A DNA stretch of 45,609 bases from Acidobacteriota bacterium. Lineage in GTDB: Bacteria; Actinomycetota; Acidimicrobiia; Spongiisociales; UBA5794. A program made the translations under genes and the position numbers. The stretch is from assembly GCA_022566415.1 (NCBI GenBank), contig JADFIY010000002.1:1-45609 (forward strand), read 5' to 3'. Positions 7,206 through 15,696 of this stretch are shown one piece after another (positions within the stretch are counted from its first letter, which is position 1; each line of letters begins with the position of its first letter). Below the pieces are notes generated by a model. The model saw only the letters and a list, made by a program, of their open reading frames with translations. It searched no databases and was not told where the DNA came from.

Positions 7206-8498
7206 TCAGCGGATTGCATCTCGCATGCCTGAATCGGATTGTGCACTACTCGCTTCGCCTCCGAGAGCTGCTTTCAGGGCATCGAGTGTGGGCTCGACCC
7301 GGATGGGCTCGGTGCCGGCGGCCGCCACCGCCTGCAGCGCCGATGCGACATCTTTGAGCCCGCTGCCGGTGGCCAGGACGACGACGCTGTCCTCGGCGCC
7401 GACCAGACCCCGTTTCGAGGCTGCCAGCAGTCCCGCATACGACGCCGCGCCGGCCGGCTCGGCGAACACGCCGCTGCCCCGGGCGAGCTGCGGAATGGCC
7501 GCCAGGATCTCGTCGTCGCTCACCCGCAGGTAGGCGCCACCGGTCTCGGTGACCGCGGCCATGGCCTTCACCCTGTCGCGGGGCAGGTCGGCGCTGATCG
7601 AATCCGCCACCGTATCGGCGGCAATGGCCGGCTTGGTGAGGACGTCCTCGCCGCTCTCGAAGGCCTGGACCAGGTAATCGCTGCCGGCGGCCTGGATGCC
7701 GAAGATGCGTGGAGCGATGTCGATCCAGCCAAGGGCAAGCGCATCCTTGACCGCCTTGTGCACACCGCCGATGATCGAGCCGTCGCCGACGCTGACGAAG
7801 ATGGCGCCCGGCACCTCCCAGCCCAGGTCCTCCAGAATCTCCAATCCGGCGGTCTTCTTTCCCTCGGTCATGTACGGGTTGTATCCGGTGTTGCGGTTGT
7901 ACCAGCCGTACTCGGCTGCCGCCTCCATGCACAGCCCGAAGGCGTCTGTGTAGGAGCCCTCGACGAGCACGACCGTCGACCCGTAGGCGAGGAGCTGGGC
8001 GATCTTGGCCTCGGGCGCCGATCCAGGTACGAAGATCACGCTGTCGAGATCGACGCTGGCCGCCATCCCGGCCAACGCCGCCGCGGCGTTGCCCGTGCTG
8101 GCGGTGGTGACGACATCGGCTCCCCACTCCAGTGCCTTGGCAACGGCTATCGCCGAGGCCCGGTCCTTGAGCGAAGCGGTGGGTTGGCGCCCCTCGTCCT
8201 TCACCCACACCCGGCTCACGCCGGCGACCGAAGCCAGACGAGGTGCGTTGTACATCGGCGTCCCGCCAACGGTCAGCGGCGGGACTCTCGAATCGGAGGC
8301 GATCGGCAGCAGCGGGCCGTAGCGCCACATGGTGTGGTTGTGGTTCTCCGCGAGCGATTCCTTGGTGAATGTGGAACCGATCTGGTCGTAGTCGTATTGG
8401 ACGTCGAGGATGCCTTCGTCACCGTGGCGCGGGCACACATAGCCTGCGAAGTCGGCGGGGTAGGTGGCGTCGCACACCACGCATGCCAACCCGATCAC
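7206..8498 (-). CDS. Threonine-synthase-like PLP enzyme with N-terminal zinc ribbon
   Basis: 430 residues. The N-terminus carries a treble-cysteine knuckle (Cys6, Cys9, Cys22, His25) typical of one threonine-synthase subgroup. The PLP lysine is Lys111 in PTASLKDRAS, followed by TTASTGNAAAALAG, VSVGDGSIIGGVHKA (phosphate loop) and GSGVFAEPAGAASYAG. Its start overlaps the carbamate kinase stop by ATGA. A housekeeping threonine synthase would normally sit with hom/thrB; here the neighbours are carbamate kinase and another PLP enzyme, so a catabolic beta-elimination or ammonia-lyase role is more likely. That is inference. Confidence 0.85.
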   Translation of the reverse strand: MIGLACVVCDATYPADFAGYVCPRHGDEGILDVQYDYDQIGSTFTKESLAENHNHTMWRYGPLLPIASDSRVPPLTVGGTPMYNAPRLASVAGVSRVWVKDEGRQPTASLKDRASAIAVAKALEWGADVVTTASTGNAAAALAGMAASVDLDSVIFVPGSAPEAKIAQLLAYGSTVVLVEGSYTDAFGLCMEAAAEYGWYNRNTGYNPYMTEGKKTAGLEILEDLGWEVPGAIFVSVGDGSIIGGVHKAVKDALALGWIDIAPRIFGIQAAGSDYLVQAFESGEDVLTKPAIAADTVADSISADLPRDRVKAMAAVTETGGAYLRVSDDEILAAIPQLARGSGVFAEPAGAASYAGLLAASKRGLVGAEDSVVVLATGSGLKDVASALQAVAAAGTEPIRVEPTLDALKAALGGEASSAQSDSGMRDAIR

Positions 8499-9436
8499 GG
8501 AACGATCCTGGTACCCGTCTCCCCGGCGACGGCTCGCTCGATGTTCTCCGGGTTGGTGATGAGCGCTTCCTTGCCACCACCTTCCAGGTACTGGACGACT
8601 GCCCGCATCTTTGGCGCCATTGAGCCCTCTGCGAAGTGGGTGCCCTCGTCGAGGTACCGCTTCACCTCATCGAGGGTGAACTCGTCGATCCATTCCTGGT
8701 CCGGCGTGCCGAAGTTGAGGGCGCACTTTTCCACCGCGGTCGAAATCAGCAGCAGGTCGGCGCCGACCTCGTTGGCCAGCAACGCCGAGGCGAGGTCCTT
8801 GTCGATGACCGCGGCGACACCGTGGAGATCTCCGTTGTCGTCGGCGACGACAGGGATCCCTCCTCCGCCGACACCGATGACCACGTTGCCGGCGTCGAGG
8901 AGCTGGCGGATGATCTCGATCTCCACGATCCTCTTCGGCTTGGGTGAGGCCACCACCCTTCGCCAGCCGCGGCCGGAGTCCTCTGTGCAGTCCCATCCGT
9001 CGTCCTCGATACGGCTCTGTGCCTGTTCTGAGTCCATGAACGACCCGATCGGCTTGGATGGGTTGTCGAAGGCCGGATCGTTGGGGTCGACCTCGACTTG
9101 GGTGACAACCGTGGCAACGTTCTTGTCGATTCCCCTGGCCCTGAAGTCGTTGATCAGGTTCTGCTGCAGCATGTAGCCGATGGCGCCCTGGGTATCGGCG
9201 CCGCAATAGTCGAGGGGTACCTCGTGCAGCTCGTTGCTAGCCAGTTCGGAGCGCCGCAGGATGAACCCGACCTGGGGACCGTTGCCATGGGTGATGGCGA
9301 CGTCCCAGCCGTCTTCGACCAGCGAGGCAATATGCTCGTCGGTCACCGCGGCGGCCTCGTACTGGTCCTGGACGGTCTGATGCTGGGCGTCGGGAATCAA
9401 TGAATTTCCCCCAATGGCGATGACGGCAAGCGGCAT
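8495..9436 (-). CDS. arcC: Carbamate kinase
   Basis: 313 residues, full family length. It converts carbamoyl phosphate and ADP to ATP, CO2 and ammonia in catabolic direction. Landmarks are AVIAIGGNSLIP, THGNGPQVGFIL, QGAIGYMLQQNL, VGVGGGGIPVV, AVIDKDLASALLA and FAEGSMAPKMRA, all characteristic. It lies two bases after the ATCase-like gene and overlaps the next gene by ATGA, so carbamoyl phosphate released by the transcarbamylases is presumably its substrate. E. coli has the counterpart yqeA in its ygeW island. Confidence 0.95.
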   Translation of the reverse strand: MPLAVIAIGGNSLIPDAQHQTVQDQYEAAAVTDEHIASLVEDGWDVAITHGNGPQVGFILRRSELASNELHEVPLDYCGADTQGAIGYMLQQNLINDFRARGIDKNVATVVTQVEVDPNDPAFDNPSKPIGSFMDSEQAQSRIEDDGWDCTEDSGRGWRRVVASPKPKRIVEIEIIRQLLDAGNVVIGVGGGGIPVVADDNGDLHGVAAVIDKDLASALLANEVGADLLLISTAVEKCALNFGTPDQEWIDEFTLDEVKRYLDEGTHFAEGSMAPKMRAVVQYLEGGGKEALITNPENIERAVAGETGTRIVP

Positions 9437-9438
9437 TG

Positions 9439-10389
9439 CTACTCCACGGCTCCGAGCACCGAGGCGAGCAGTGCCATCCGCATCACCACACCGTTGTACG
9501 CCTCTTGCCAGTAGCGGGCGTGTTTGAGATGGTCGACCTCGGGGAGTAGCTCGTCCATCCGCGGCAGCGAGTGCAGGATGATCGAGTCGCCCTTGGCGCG
9601 CTTCATAACCTCAGCGGTGATTTGATAGTTGGGCGGGGTCAGCCCGTAATCGTCCTGCTTCTCCTGCCGGGACTGGGTGTAGTCGGGCTGGACCACCGGC
9701 TCCATGTAAATCACGTCGGCTTCTGCGATCACGTCGTCGATGTGCTCGGCGATCCGCCAGGTGGTGCCCTTCTCGTCGAGCTCGGCGAGGAAATCCTTGG
9801 TCGGTGACATCTCCTCCGGAGCCAGGATCACCATTTCGGCATCGAACTGGGATAGGGCATAGCCGAGTGAATGCATGGTCCGCATCCGGTGATCACCGAT
9901 GGCGATGAAGGTGAGCCCGTCGATGGTGCCCTTCTCCTTGTGCACCGTGTACAGGTCGGTGAGCACCTGGGTTGGGTGCTCGCCCCATCCGTCTCCGGCG
10001 TTGATCACCGGGATCGATGTCCAGTGTGCCGCCTCTTGAGGGGCGCCCTGGTCGAAATGGCGCATGACCAGCACGTCGCCGTAGTACTCGAGCATGTGCA
10101 CGGTGTCCTTGATCGACTCCTGGTAGAAGTCGCCGGCGCGGGTCATCTTGGCGTCGGCGAACCCGGTGACCGCGCCGCCAAGGCGGTGCATGGCGGCTTC
10201 GTGGGCGAGGCGGGTGCGGGTCGACGGTTGATAGAAGGCGGTGACCAGCGTCTTGTCGGCGAGAAGGTCGGTGTTGCGCCTTTCCCTGGCGATGGGCTCG
10301 AGGCGATCGGCGATGCCGAACAGGTGATAGAACTCGTTCCGCTCGAAGTCCTTGAGCGACAGGATGTCGCGTCCGGCAAAGCTACGCAT
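9439..10389 (-). CDS. ATCase-like catabolic carbamoyltransferase of unknown substrate
   Basis: 316 residues with the carbamoyl-phosphate site intact: PSTRTRLAHEAAMHRLGG, DGWGEHPTQVLTDLY and HSLPRMDELL, ending with NGVVMRMALL as in PyrB. By eye against E. coli PyrB, Ser80 and Lys84 of the mobile loop are replaced (the stretch reads TRAGDFYQES) and the aspartate-binding Arg229/Gln231 region (MTRVQKER) reads MEPVVQPDY. It is therefore unlikely to use aspartate. First gene of an operon with carbamate kinase and two PLP enzymes and divergent from GntR, it probably runs in the direction that releases carbamoyl phosphate from a ureido compound. Confidence 0.85.
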   Translation of the reverse strand: MRSFAGRDILSLKDFERNEFYHLFGIADRLEPIARERRNTDLLADKTLVTAFYQPSTRTRLAHEAAMHRLGGAVTGFADAKMTRAGDFYQESIKDTVHMLEYYGDVLVMRHFDQGAPQEAAHWTSIPVINAGDGWGEHPTQVLTDLYTVHKEKGTIDGLTFIAIGDHRMRTMHSLGYALSQFDAEMVILAPEEMSPTKDFLAELDEKGTTWRIAEHIDDVIAEADVIYMEPVVQPDYTQSRQEKQDDYGLTPPNYQITAEVMKRAKGDSIILHSLPRMDELLPEVDHLKHARYWQEAYNGVVMRMALLASVLGAVE

Positions 10390-10464
10390 GGTGCCTCCTC
10401 AGGCCGAGGTTCGCCGGTGCCGAAACGTGGCGAAGCCGGCATCAGATCGTTGGTCTTGGCCGAT

Positions 10465-10483
10465 TGGTCGTACGATAGTACCA
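10465..10483. promoter_or_regulatory. Predicted GntR operator in the divergent promoter region
   Basis: TGGTCGTACGATAGTACCA is an imperfect 19-bp dyad with the GT..TA...TA..AC pattern typical of GntR-family sites. It overlaps TACGAT (10471-10476), a plausible -10 for gntR on the plus strand, and TACTAT (10480-10475), a plausible -10 for the carbamoyltransferase operon on the minus strand. A regulator bound here could control both operons, including its own gene. Confidence 0.5.
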
Positions 10484-10513
10484 TTACTCACACCATGCCA
10501 GCGGCTTCCACCT

Positions 10514-11245
10514 GTGATCACCCGTAATCCATCCCTGACCGAGCAGGTGAAGGCCAACCTCAAGGAGCGCATCCTCAACGACGGGTTCGAAGAGGGGCGG
10601 ATCCCTCCCGAGGCCGAGCTCGCCGCCGAGCTCGGGGTGAGCCGAACCACGGTGCGAGACGCGCTCGGCCGCCTCGAGCACGAAGGCGCCATTTCCCGGA
10701 GGCAAGGGTCGGGGACGTTTGTCAACAAGCCCGTGCTCCAGATCAAATCCCGGCTCGAGGAGATCTGGTCTTACGAACAGGTGCTCGAGGATCACGGGTA
10801 CACCCCGTCGGTGGACGTGTTGCGGGTGGAGACGGGTCCGGCCGACAATTCCACCGCAGCGGTCCTCGACCTGGACGGCGATTCCAACGTGCTGGTCATC
10901 GAGAAGCTGTTCCTGGAGGACGATCGACCCGTGGTGTTGACGGTCAACCGCATCCCCACCGACATCGTGACCGACGCCGAGTACGAGCGCCACAGCGCCA
11001 CTCCCGTCTACGAGTTTCTGGAGGAACAATGTGGCCGCACCCTCTCCTACTACCTCTCCGACATCGTGCCGGTGCAACTCGACGACGAGCAGGCCGGACG
11101 CCTCGGTGTCGAGCAGGGAACCCTTGCCGTCTCTTTCGATGAAGTCGGCTACGACCAGGACAACGCCCCCGTGGTGCACGCCACCTCGTACTTCCGTGAC
11201 GACCTGCTCCGATTCCGCCTGATCAGGAGACGGCCCGGAACATGA
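10514..11245 (+). CDS. GntR/HutC-family transcriptional regulator
   Basis: 243 residues. The N-terminal winged helix spans residues ~5-75 with PPEAELAAELGVSRTTVRDA as recognition region and RRQGSGTFV as wing. The rest is a UTRA ligand-binding domain (VLDLDGDSNVLVIEKLFLED ... VVHATSYFRDDLLRF), the HutC subfamily that senses small metabolites. GTG 10514 fits the family N-terminus; the longer open frame crosses the operator. It sits between, and is divergent from, the carbamoyltransferase-kinase operon and 25 nt before the knotted carbamoyltransferase gene, so it is presumably the pathway regulator sensing a pathway intermediate. Confidence 0.9.
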   Translation: MITRNPSLTEQVKANLKERILNDGFEEGRIPPEAELAAELGVSRTTVRDALGRLEHEGAISRRQGSGTFVNKPVLQIKSRLEEIWSYEQVLEDHGYTPSVDVLRVETGPADNSTAAVLDLDGDSNVLVIEKLFLEDDRPVVLTVNRIPTDIVTDAEYERHSATPVYEFLEEQCGRTLSYYLSDIVPVQLDDEQAGRLGVEQGTLAVSFDEVGYDQDNAPVVHATSYFRDDLLRFRLIRRRPGT

Positions 11246-11270
11246 CCACGACCAACAGAAGGAGCACCTG

Positions 11271-12245
11271 ATGCAGACCCACCTACGCGGCCGTGACATG
11301 ATCACCACCCAGGAGTGGACCAAGGACGAACTCGACACCGTGATCGACGTCGCCGTCGACCTCAAGCGACGCCGCGCCCTTGGCGAGCCACACGCGCTGC
11401 TCCGCGACAAGGTGCTGGCCATGTTGTTCTTCTTCTCCAGCACCCGCACCCGAGCGAGCTTCGAGGCCGGAATGGCCCAACTCGGTGGCCACGCCATGTT
11501 CCTCGACTCCACCTCGACTCAGATCGGGCACGGTGATACCTGGAGGGAGATCGGCGAGATCCTCGGCCGATACGACGACGGGATCGCCATCCGCCAAGTC
11601 GACTGGGGAATCGGCAACGACTACATCAGGGCGGTGGCCGAGGCCAGCCGCACCCCAGTGCTCAACATGCAGTGCGACTGGTATCACCCGTTCCAGGCTC
11701 TGGCGGACCTGCTGACGATCATCGAGCACAAGGGCGATCCCCGGAGCCTGACCGTGAACGTGAGCTACGCCTATGCGGCCAGCTACCAGAAGCCGATCAG
11801 CGTGGCGCAGAGCGAGATCTTGTTGTTGACCCGGTACGGCGCCAACGTCAGGCTCACCCGACCCCCCGAGTTCACGCTGATGCCAGAGATCCTTGTCCAA
11901 GCGGAGGAGAACGCCAAAGCCGCGCACGGCTCGTTCGAGGTGATCGAAGATTTCGACGAAGGGATGAAGGGTGCCGACGTCGTCTACGCAAAGAGCTGGG
12001 GCTCCATGCTCACCACAGACGACCTCGACGAGTCGGCCAAGATCTCAGAGCAGTACACCGATTGGATCACCGACGAACGCCGCATGGCGATGGCCGACGG
12101 CGATGCCATCTACATGCACCCGCTACCGGCGGACCGCAATATCGAGGTCACAGACGAGGTGATCGACGGCCCGAACAGCCGGGTCTTCGACCAGGCGGAG
12201 AACCGCCTCCACGTCCAGAAAGCGGTGATGGCGCTCACCATGTGA
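11271..12245 (+). CDS. ygeW: Knotted carbamoyltransferase, YgeW/AOTCase type
   Basis: 324 residues. Carbamoyl-phosphate motif SSTRTRASFEAGMAQLGG, then CDWYHPFQALADLL, and the C-terminal half VVYAKSWGSM ... ERRMAM ... HPLPADRN ... DQAENRLHVQKAVM. The KSWG and AENRLHVQKA blocks are the hallmark of the knotted transcarbamylases (N-acetylornithine and N-succinylornithine carbamoyltransferases and E. coli YgeW). With no arginine-synthesis genes nearby but xdhD/ygfM/ssnA relatives in the same window, YgeW is the best match. AAGGAG precedes ATG 11271. It follows gntR by 25 nt and is probably cotranscribed with it. The natural substrate of YgeW proteins is not firmly settled. Confidence 0.82.
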   Translation: MQTHLRGRDMITTQEWTKDELDTVIDVAVDLKRRRALGEPHALLRDKVLAMLFFFSSTRTRASFEAGMAQLGGHAMFLDSTSTQIGHGDTWREIGEILGRYDDGIAIRQVDWGIGNDYIRAVAEASRTPVLNMQCDWYHPFQALADLLTIIEHKGDPRSLTVNVSYAYAASYQKPISVAQSEILLLTRYGANVRLTRPPEFTLMPEILVQAEENAKAAHGSFEVIEDFDEGMKGADVVYAKSWGSMLTTDDLDESAKISEQYTDWITDERRMAMADGDAIYMHPLPADRNIEVTDEVIDGPNSRVFDQAENRLHVQKAVMALTM

Positions 12246-12254
12246 GTGAGTAGG

Positions 12255-12271
12255 CTCCGCGGGGATCGGAG
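12255..12271. terminator. Weak hairpin between convergent genes
   Basis: CTCCG (12255-12259) and CGGAG (12267-12271) can pair across seven bases, ten nucleotides after the carbamoyltransferase stop. There is no T run. The rest of the 172-nt convergent gap up to 12417 shows no gene or repeat. Confidence 0.25.
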
Positions 12272-12417
12272 GGCGTGTTCATCATCGATCCGCAGCCCAT
12301 CGAGATCGTTGTTCGAGGTGTCGTCCCACCACACGTCGTGCACGGAGGTCGTGAAGACGAGCCGGCCGGCGGATGGCGCCCGGAGCATGACCAACCAACC
12401 ATGAAAGCAGCGGGCGC

Positions 12418-13350
12418 CTACTTCGGATTAGCGCGGAACCAGTCCACCGTGGTCGGGATCGACTCGTCCAGAGGGGTTGCGTGCTGGTCAAAGGCGGATT
12501 CGAAAGCGCTCGAGTCGACGACAAACGGATCTTCGAGCTGATACAGCACCTCTTTGACCTCGCGCACGTTTCCGTTGAACAGTGCGACCAAGTTGATCAT
12601 GAAGGGCGGCATCGGTGACACCGTCGAGTCTGTCCCGGCCGCCTCGCTGATCTTCTCAACGAAGCCGCGGGTCGTGGTTATCGAGGCATTGGGTAGGTGC
12701 CATGCCCTCCCGTCCGCTTCATCGCGGACGCCCAGGGTCGCCAGACCTGCTGCGATATCGGGTATGTAGCTGTAGGTGTGCGGCAGATCAGGGTCGCCCA
12801 TCACCCGTGCGTTCTTCCCGGCCAGGACCGGATAGAACACGCGCTCGCCCATCTGGCTCAGCAGCCCGCCGGGCCCGAAGTAGTCGGCGGCGCGACCAAT
12901 GGCCACCCGAACCTTGCCCGCCTCGTGAGCGCCGAGGAGCTCCTCAGCCATCTGCGCCCGTACCCGTCCCTTGGCGCCGGTCGCTGCGTAGGGCAGATCC
13001 TCGGTGAGAGGCGCGCCGCCGGTGGGACCGTACATGTACAGGTTCTCGAACGAAACCAGTTTTGCCTCCGCTGCTGTAGCCGCTTCCACGACGGCGGCCT
13101 GTAGCGGCGGAAAGAGCTCTGGCCACTTGGTGTACGGGGGGTTGAGGCATTGGTAGACGACCGCGGCCCCGTGAGCAACCTCCGCGGTGAACCGTGGATC
13201 GGAGACGTCACCTCCGAGGATCTCGACCCCGTCTGGGGCGTCGGCATGGCCGCTTCGATTGACTGCGATCACCTGCTCTTCCGCAGCCGCGAGCTGTTCG
13301 ACAAGGGCCAGACCAACCGCGCCGGTACCAAATATCACATGAGCCGCCAT
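12418..13350 (-). CDS. NAD-dependent epimerase/dehydratase (extended/atypical SDR)
   Basis: 310 residues. ATG 13350 follows AAGGGGAGG and begins at the Rossmann strand MAAHVIFGTGAVGLALVEQL with the GxGxxG dinucleotide motif; the upstream open frame is non-homologous. Later blocks are VSFENLYMYGPTGG, DYFGPGGLLSQMGERVFYPVL and PHTYSYIPDIAAGL, as in the NAD-dependent epimerase family. The usual catalytic YxxxK is not clearly present; NLYMYG occupies its place, so it may be an atypical member acting as a reductase or binding protein. Single gene, same strand as the cyclase gene upstream but separated by 291 nt. No link to the carbamoyl pathway is evident. Confidence 0.82.
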   Translation of the reverse strand: MAAHVIFGTGAVGLALVEQLAAAEEQVIAVNRSGHADAPDGVEILGGDVSDPRFTAEVAHGAAVVYQCLNPPYTKWPELFPPLQAAVVEAATAAEAKLVSFENLYMYGPTGGAPLTEDLPYAATGAKGRVRAQMAEELLGAHEAGKVRVAIGRAADYFGPGGLLSQMGERVFYPVLAGKNARVMGDPDLPHTYSYIPDIAAGLATLGVRDEADGRAWHLPNASITTTRGFVEKISEAAGTDSTVSPMPPFMINLVALFNGNVREVKEVLYQLEDPFVVDSSAFESAFDQHATPLDESIPTTVDWFRANPK

Positions 13351-13412
13351 GCCTCCCCTTCCGTTGGCAACCGGGAGCGCCTTGAACATCGCGCTCCAGG
13401 GTCGTGGGATCG

Positions 13413-13438
13413 CCACGATACCGCCCACCACGATCGTG
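13413..13438. promoter_or_regulatory. Possible operator upstream of the epimerase gene
   Basis: CACGATCGTG (13429-13438) is a perfect 10-bp palindrome, and its half CCACGAT recurs at 13413-13419. It lies 80 nt before the epimerase start. Nothing else is recognisable in the 291-nt gap. Confidence 0.22.
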
Positions 13439-13641
13439 CATATTTTGGGCGGGCTCCACCCCGATGACCATGACGCCGGGTTCGGGCAGAAGGGACTCAT
13501 TTCAAGCCCCGACCTGTGCGGGTGACGCGGCCGCGCATCGCAGGCGACACCGATCACCGACCACGAACAGAAACGCAGACTCGCCGGTTTGCGCGGTAAC
13601 GGCACGTCGGCGCGCGTCTTCCCACCCTTCGATATCGGTCG

Positions 13642-15576
13642 CTACATCCAATCGAGTGGCGCCACGGTTACTGGTTCCGCGATGCCTTTGGCGTCAACGT
13701 CGTACTGGTCGCCAACGCGGAACGTATCGTCGAGCTCGACCACCGCCTCGTGGCTCAGCAGGATCTCGTCGCCGGCAGCAGCGGAACCAATGCGGGCTGC
13801 GAGATGCACCTGCTGACCGACCAGCTCTCCATCCGCTTCCAGGATCGGGCCGGCATGGATGCCGATCCTCACCTTCGGTGCGAAGCCAGTGTCCTTCCGG
13901 TGCTGACGCAAGGTACGTTGGATTTCGATGGCGCACCTGGCGGCGTCGTCCGGGGACTCGAAGGTCGCGAAGAATCCGTCCCCCGTGTGGTTGACCTCGT
14001 CGCCGCCGTTATTGACGAAGATATCCCGCAGCGTCCGGTCGTGCCACGCGATGAGGTCTGCCCACGCGTCGTCTCCGATGGCGCCGATCAGGCTGGTCGA
14101 GGCCACAATGTCGGTGAACATCATCGTGCGCACGGCCGGTGTCATCGCGGCGGCTCCTGCCTGGGACATCTCGGCCAGCCGCGCCAGGTCCGCGCGAGCG
14201 CCGAGCTCCTCGAACTGGCTCTTCGCGGCGTCGAGCTCGAGCTTCCCCATCTCGGCCGACCCACTCGCCGTCAGCGCCAGGGCGAGGTCGCAACGGGCCC
14301 GAGCGGTTTCGTACGGAAGTCTTTCAACGACCAGGTCGTCGACGACCTTCTGGTGCAAGGCGACAGCGTCGACCTGGCGGCCCTCGGCGGAGGCGATTCG
14401 CGCCGAGCCCTGGGTGGCGAACGTACGCAGCAGATCGGAGTCGAAACGCTCTGCCAGCTCAGCCAGCTCAGCCGAGTGGCGCTCGGCCGGCTCGGAGAGA
14501 TCGGCCGCTAGAGCGATCTCGATCGAGCTCGGCAACAGCTTGGCCCGTGTCAGGAGATCCTCGATCCCGTCCAATGCAGATTCGATCATCGAAGAGGCCG
14601 CCGCGGCATCGCCATCTGACAGCTTCAACAGCGCCATCCCCGGCATCGGGCTCGACCCCAACGAATGCGCTTTGCGGAAAGCCTCGTCCGCGGCGTCGCG
14701 GTCACCGAGGTTGAGACGAATCATTCCCAGCTCATTGAACGCCGCCGCCATGTAGGGGCCGAAGTCGCCCAGCTCGTCCGCGGCGCGGCTCGCCTCGGCC
14801 TCGGCATCGGACCAAGCGCCCCGCAGCCGCATCATCTCGGAACGATGGATCCGGCAGATTCCCGGGTATCCGGAGGCATTTCCCTGTTCCTCACACCACC
14901 GCATGGCCTGATCGCTCCACTCGGCGGCGCGGCGATAGTCCGCCATCGACGCGCAGACGTCGATCATGTTGCAGTAGATGCGCCCGGCGACGCGTGGCCC
15001 CACCTCGCCGGTGACAACACTGATCATCGAATCCTCCATCAACGCCATGCCACGCTCAACGTCACCCGCGGCAATCGAGAAGCGTCCCTGATCATGAAGG
15101 CCGAGCACTTCGACTTCGCGGTCGCCGGTGTCCCTCCCGATCTGCTCCACCTGTGACGCCAGCTCGAGTGCTTCCTGGAGGCCGTTCTCGCTGCCGGCCG
15201 CGAACACGGCCTCGAGGCGGCGAAGGTTGCCGAGCGTCGGCGTCGGTGGCTCGTCTTGGAGAAGACGAGAGGCTCGCGCCATCCACCCTCGTGCCGCCGA
15301 CGGCTGGAGGCGCAACGCATGGTGCTCGGCGAGGTCGACCGCCAGCCGTGCGGCGTCGATGTTGCGGCCGGCTCCCGAATATGTCCTGAAGGCGCGTTCC
15401 TGAGCAGCGATGGTGTCGTCCAGGCTTCCACACCACCAGGCGGACTCTGCCAATGCTTCGAGGTGCTCGGGCTCGCGTTCCTCGGCGTCGAGCAGCGGGA
15501 GCAGTTGCTCGTAGGCAATTGCCCACTCGTGTCGCTCCCAGGCACGCATCCCGGAGGCAATGTTCGTCTCCGACAT
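13642..15576 (-). CDS. TPR protein with C-terminal class III adenylate/guanylate cyclase domain
   Basis: 644 residues. About 450 N-terminal residues form helical TPR-like repeats (for example AEWSDQAMRWCEEQG, AAAFNELGMIRLNLGDRDAADEAF). The C-terminal ~170 residues are a class III cyclase domain: metal-binding Asp in MMFTDIVAS and the second Asp in NHTGDGFFATF, with QVHLAARIGSAA near the end. The substrate-selecting lysine expected before TGDG is Asn, and the usual VNLAAR asparagine is His, so activity may be low or altered. ATG 15576 follows GGAG at five bases. TAGAGT (15612-15607) is a plausible -10 30 nt upstream. Likely a signalling protein responding to partners through its TPRs. Confidence 0.88.
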   Translation of the reverse strand: MSETNIASGMRAWERHEWAIAYEQLLPLLDAEEREPEHLEALAESAWWCGSLDDTIAAQERAFRTYSGAGRNIDAARLAVDLAEHHALRLQPSAARGWMARASRLLQDEPPTPTLGNLRRLEAVFAAGSENGLQEALELASQVEQIGRDTGDREVEVLGLHDQGRFSIAAGDVERGMALMEDSMISVVTGEVGPRVAGRIYCNMIDVCASMADYRRAAEWSDQAMRWCEEQGNASGYPGICRIHRSEMMRLRGAWSDAEAEASRAADELGDFGPYMAAAFNELGMIRLNLGDRDAADEAFRKAHSLGSSPMPGMALLKLSDGDAAAASSMIESALDGIEDLLTRAKLLPSSIEIALAADLSEPAERHSAELAELAERFDSDLLRTFATQGSARIASAEGRQVDAVALHQKVVDDLVVERLPYETARARCDLALALTASGSAEMGKLELDAAKSQFEELGARADLARLAEMSQAGAAAMTPAVRTMMFTDIVASTSLIGAIGDDAWADLIAWHDRTLRDIFVNNGGDEVNHTGDGFFATFESPDDAARCAIEIQRTLRQHRKDTGFAPKVRIGIHAGPILEADGELVGQQVHLAARIGSAAAGDEILLSHEAVVELDDTFRVGDQYDVDAKGIAEPVTVAPLDWM

Positions 15577-15696
15577 CAAGCTCCGACCTGTCCGGCAGAA
15601 GACGCCACTCTAGTGAACCGCCAACGCGCGACCAGCAGCCGCGCGGCGCTATCGGGATCGACCCCCGCCGGTGAACCGCTCGACGTGCACGGTGCG

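Noticed and set aside
7239-9176. Plus-strand frame of 645 codons opposite the threonine-synthase-like and carbamate kinase genes
   Set aside because: Shadow of two full-length enzymes on the other strand.
11271-12245. Anabolic ornithine carbamoyltransferase (argF)
   Set aside because: KSWG and AENRLHVQKA motifs belong to the knotted AOTCase/YgeW group, and no arginine-biosynthesis gene is nearby; a role with the arginine deiminase cannot be fully excluded.
12110-12394. Small minus-strand gene overlapping the end of ygeW
   Set aside because: Half of it is antisense to ygeW, it has no ribosome-binding site or -10 box and no recognisable sequence.
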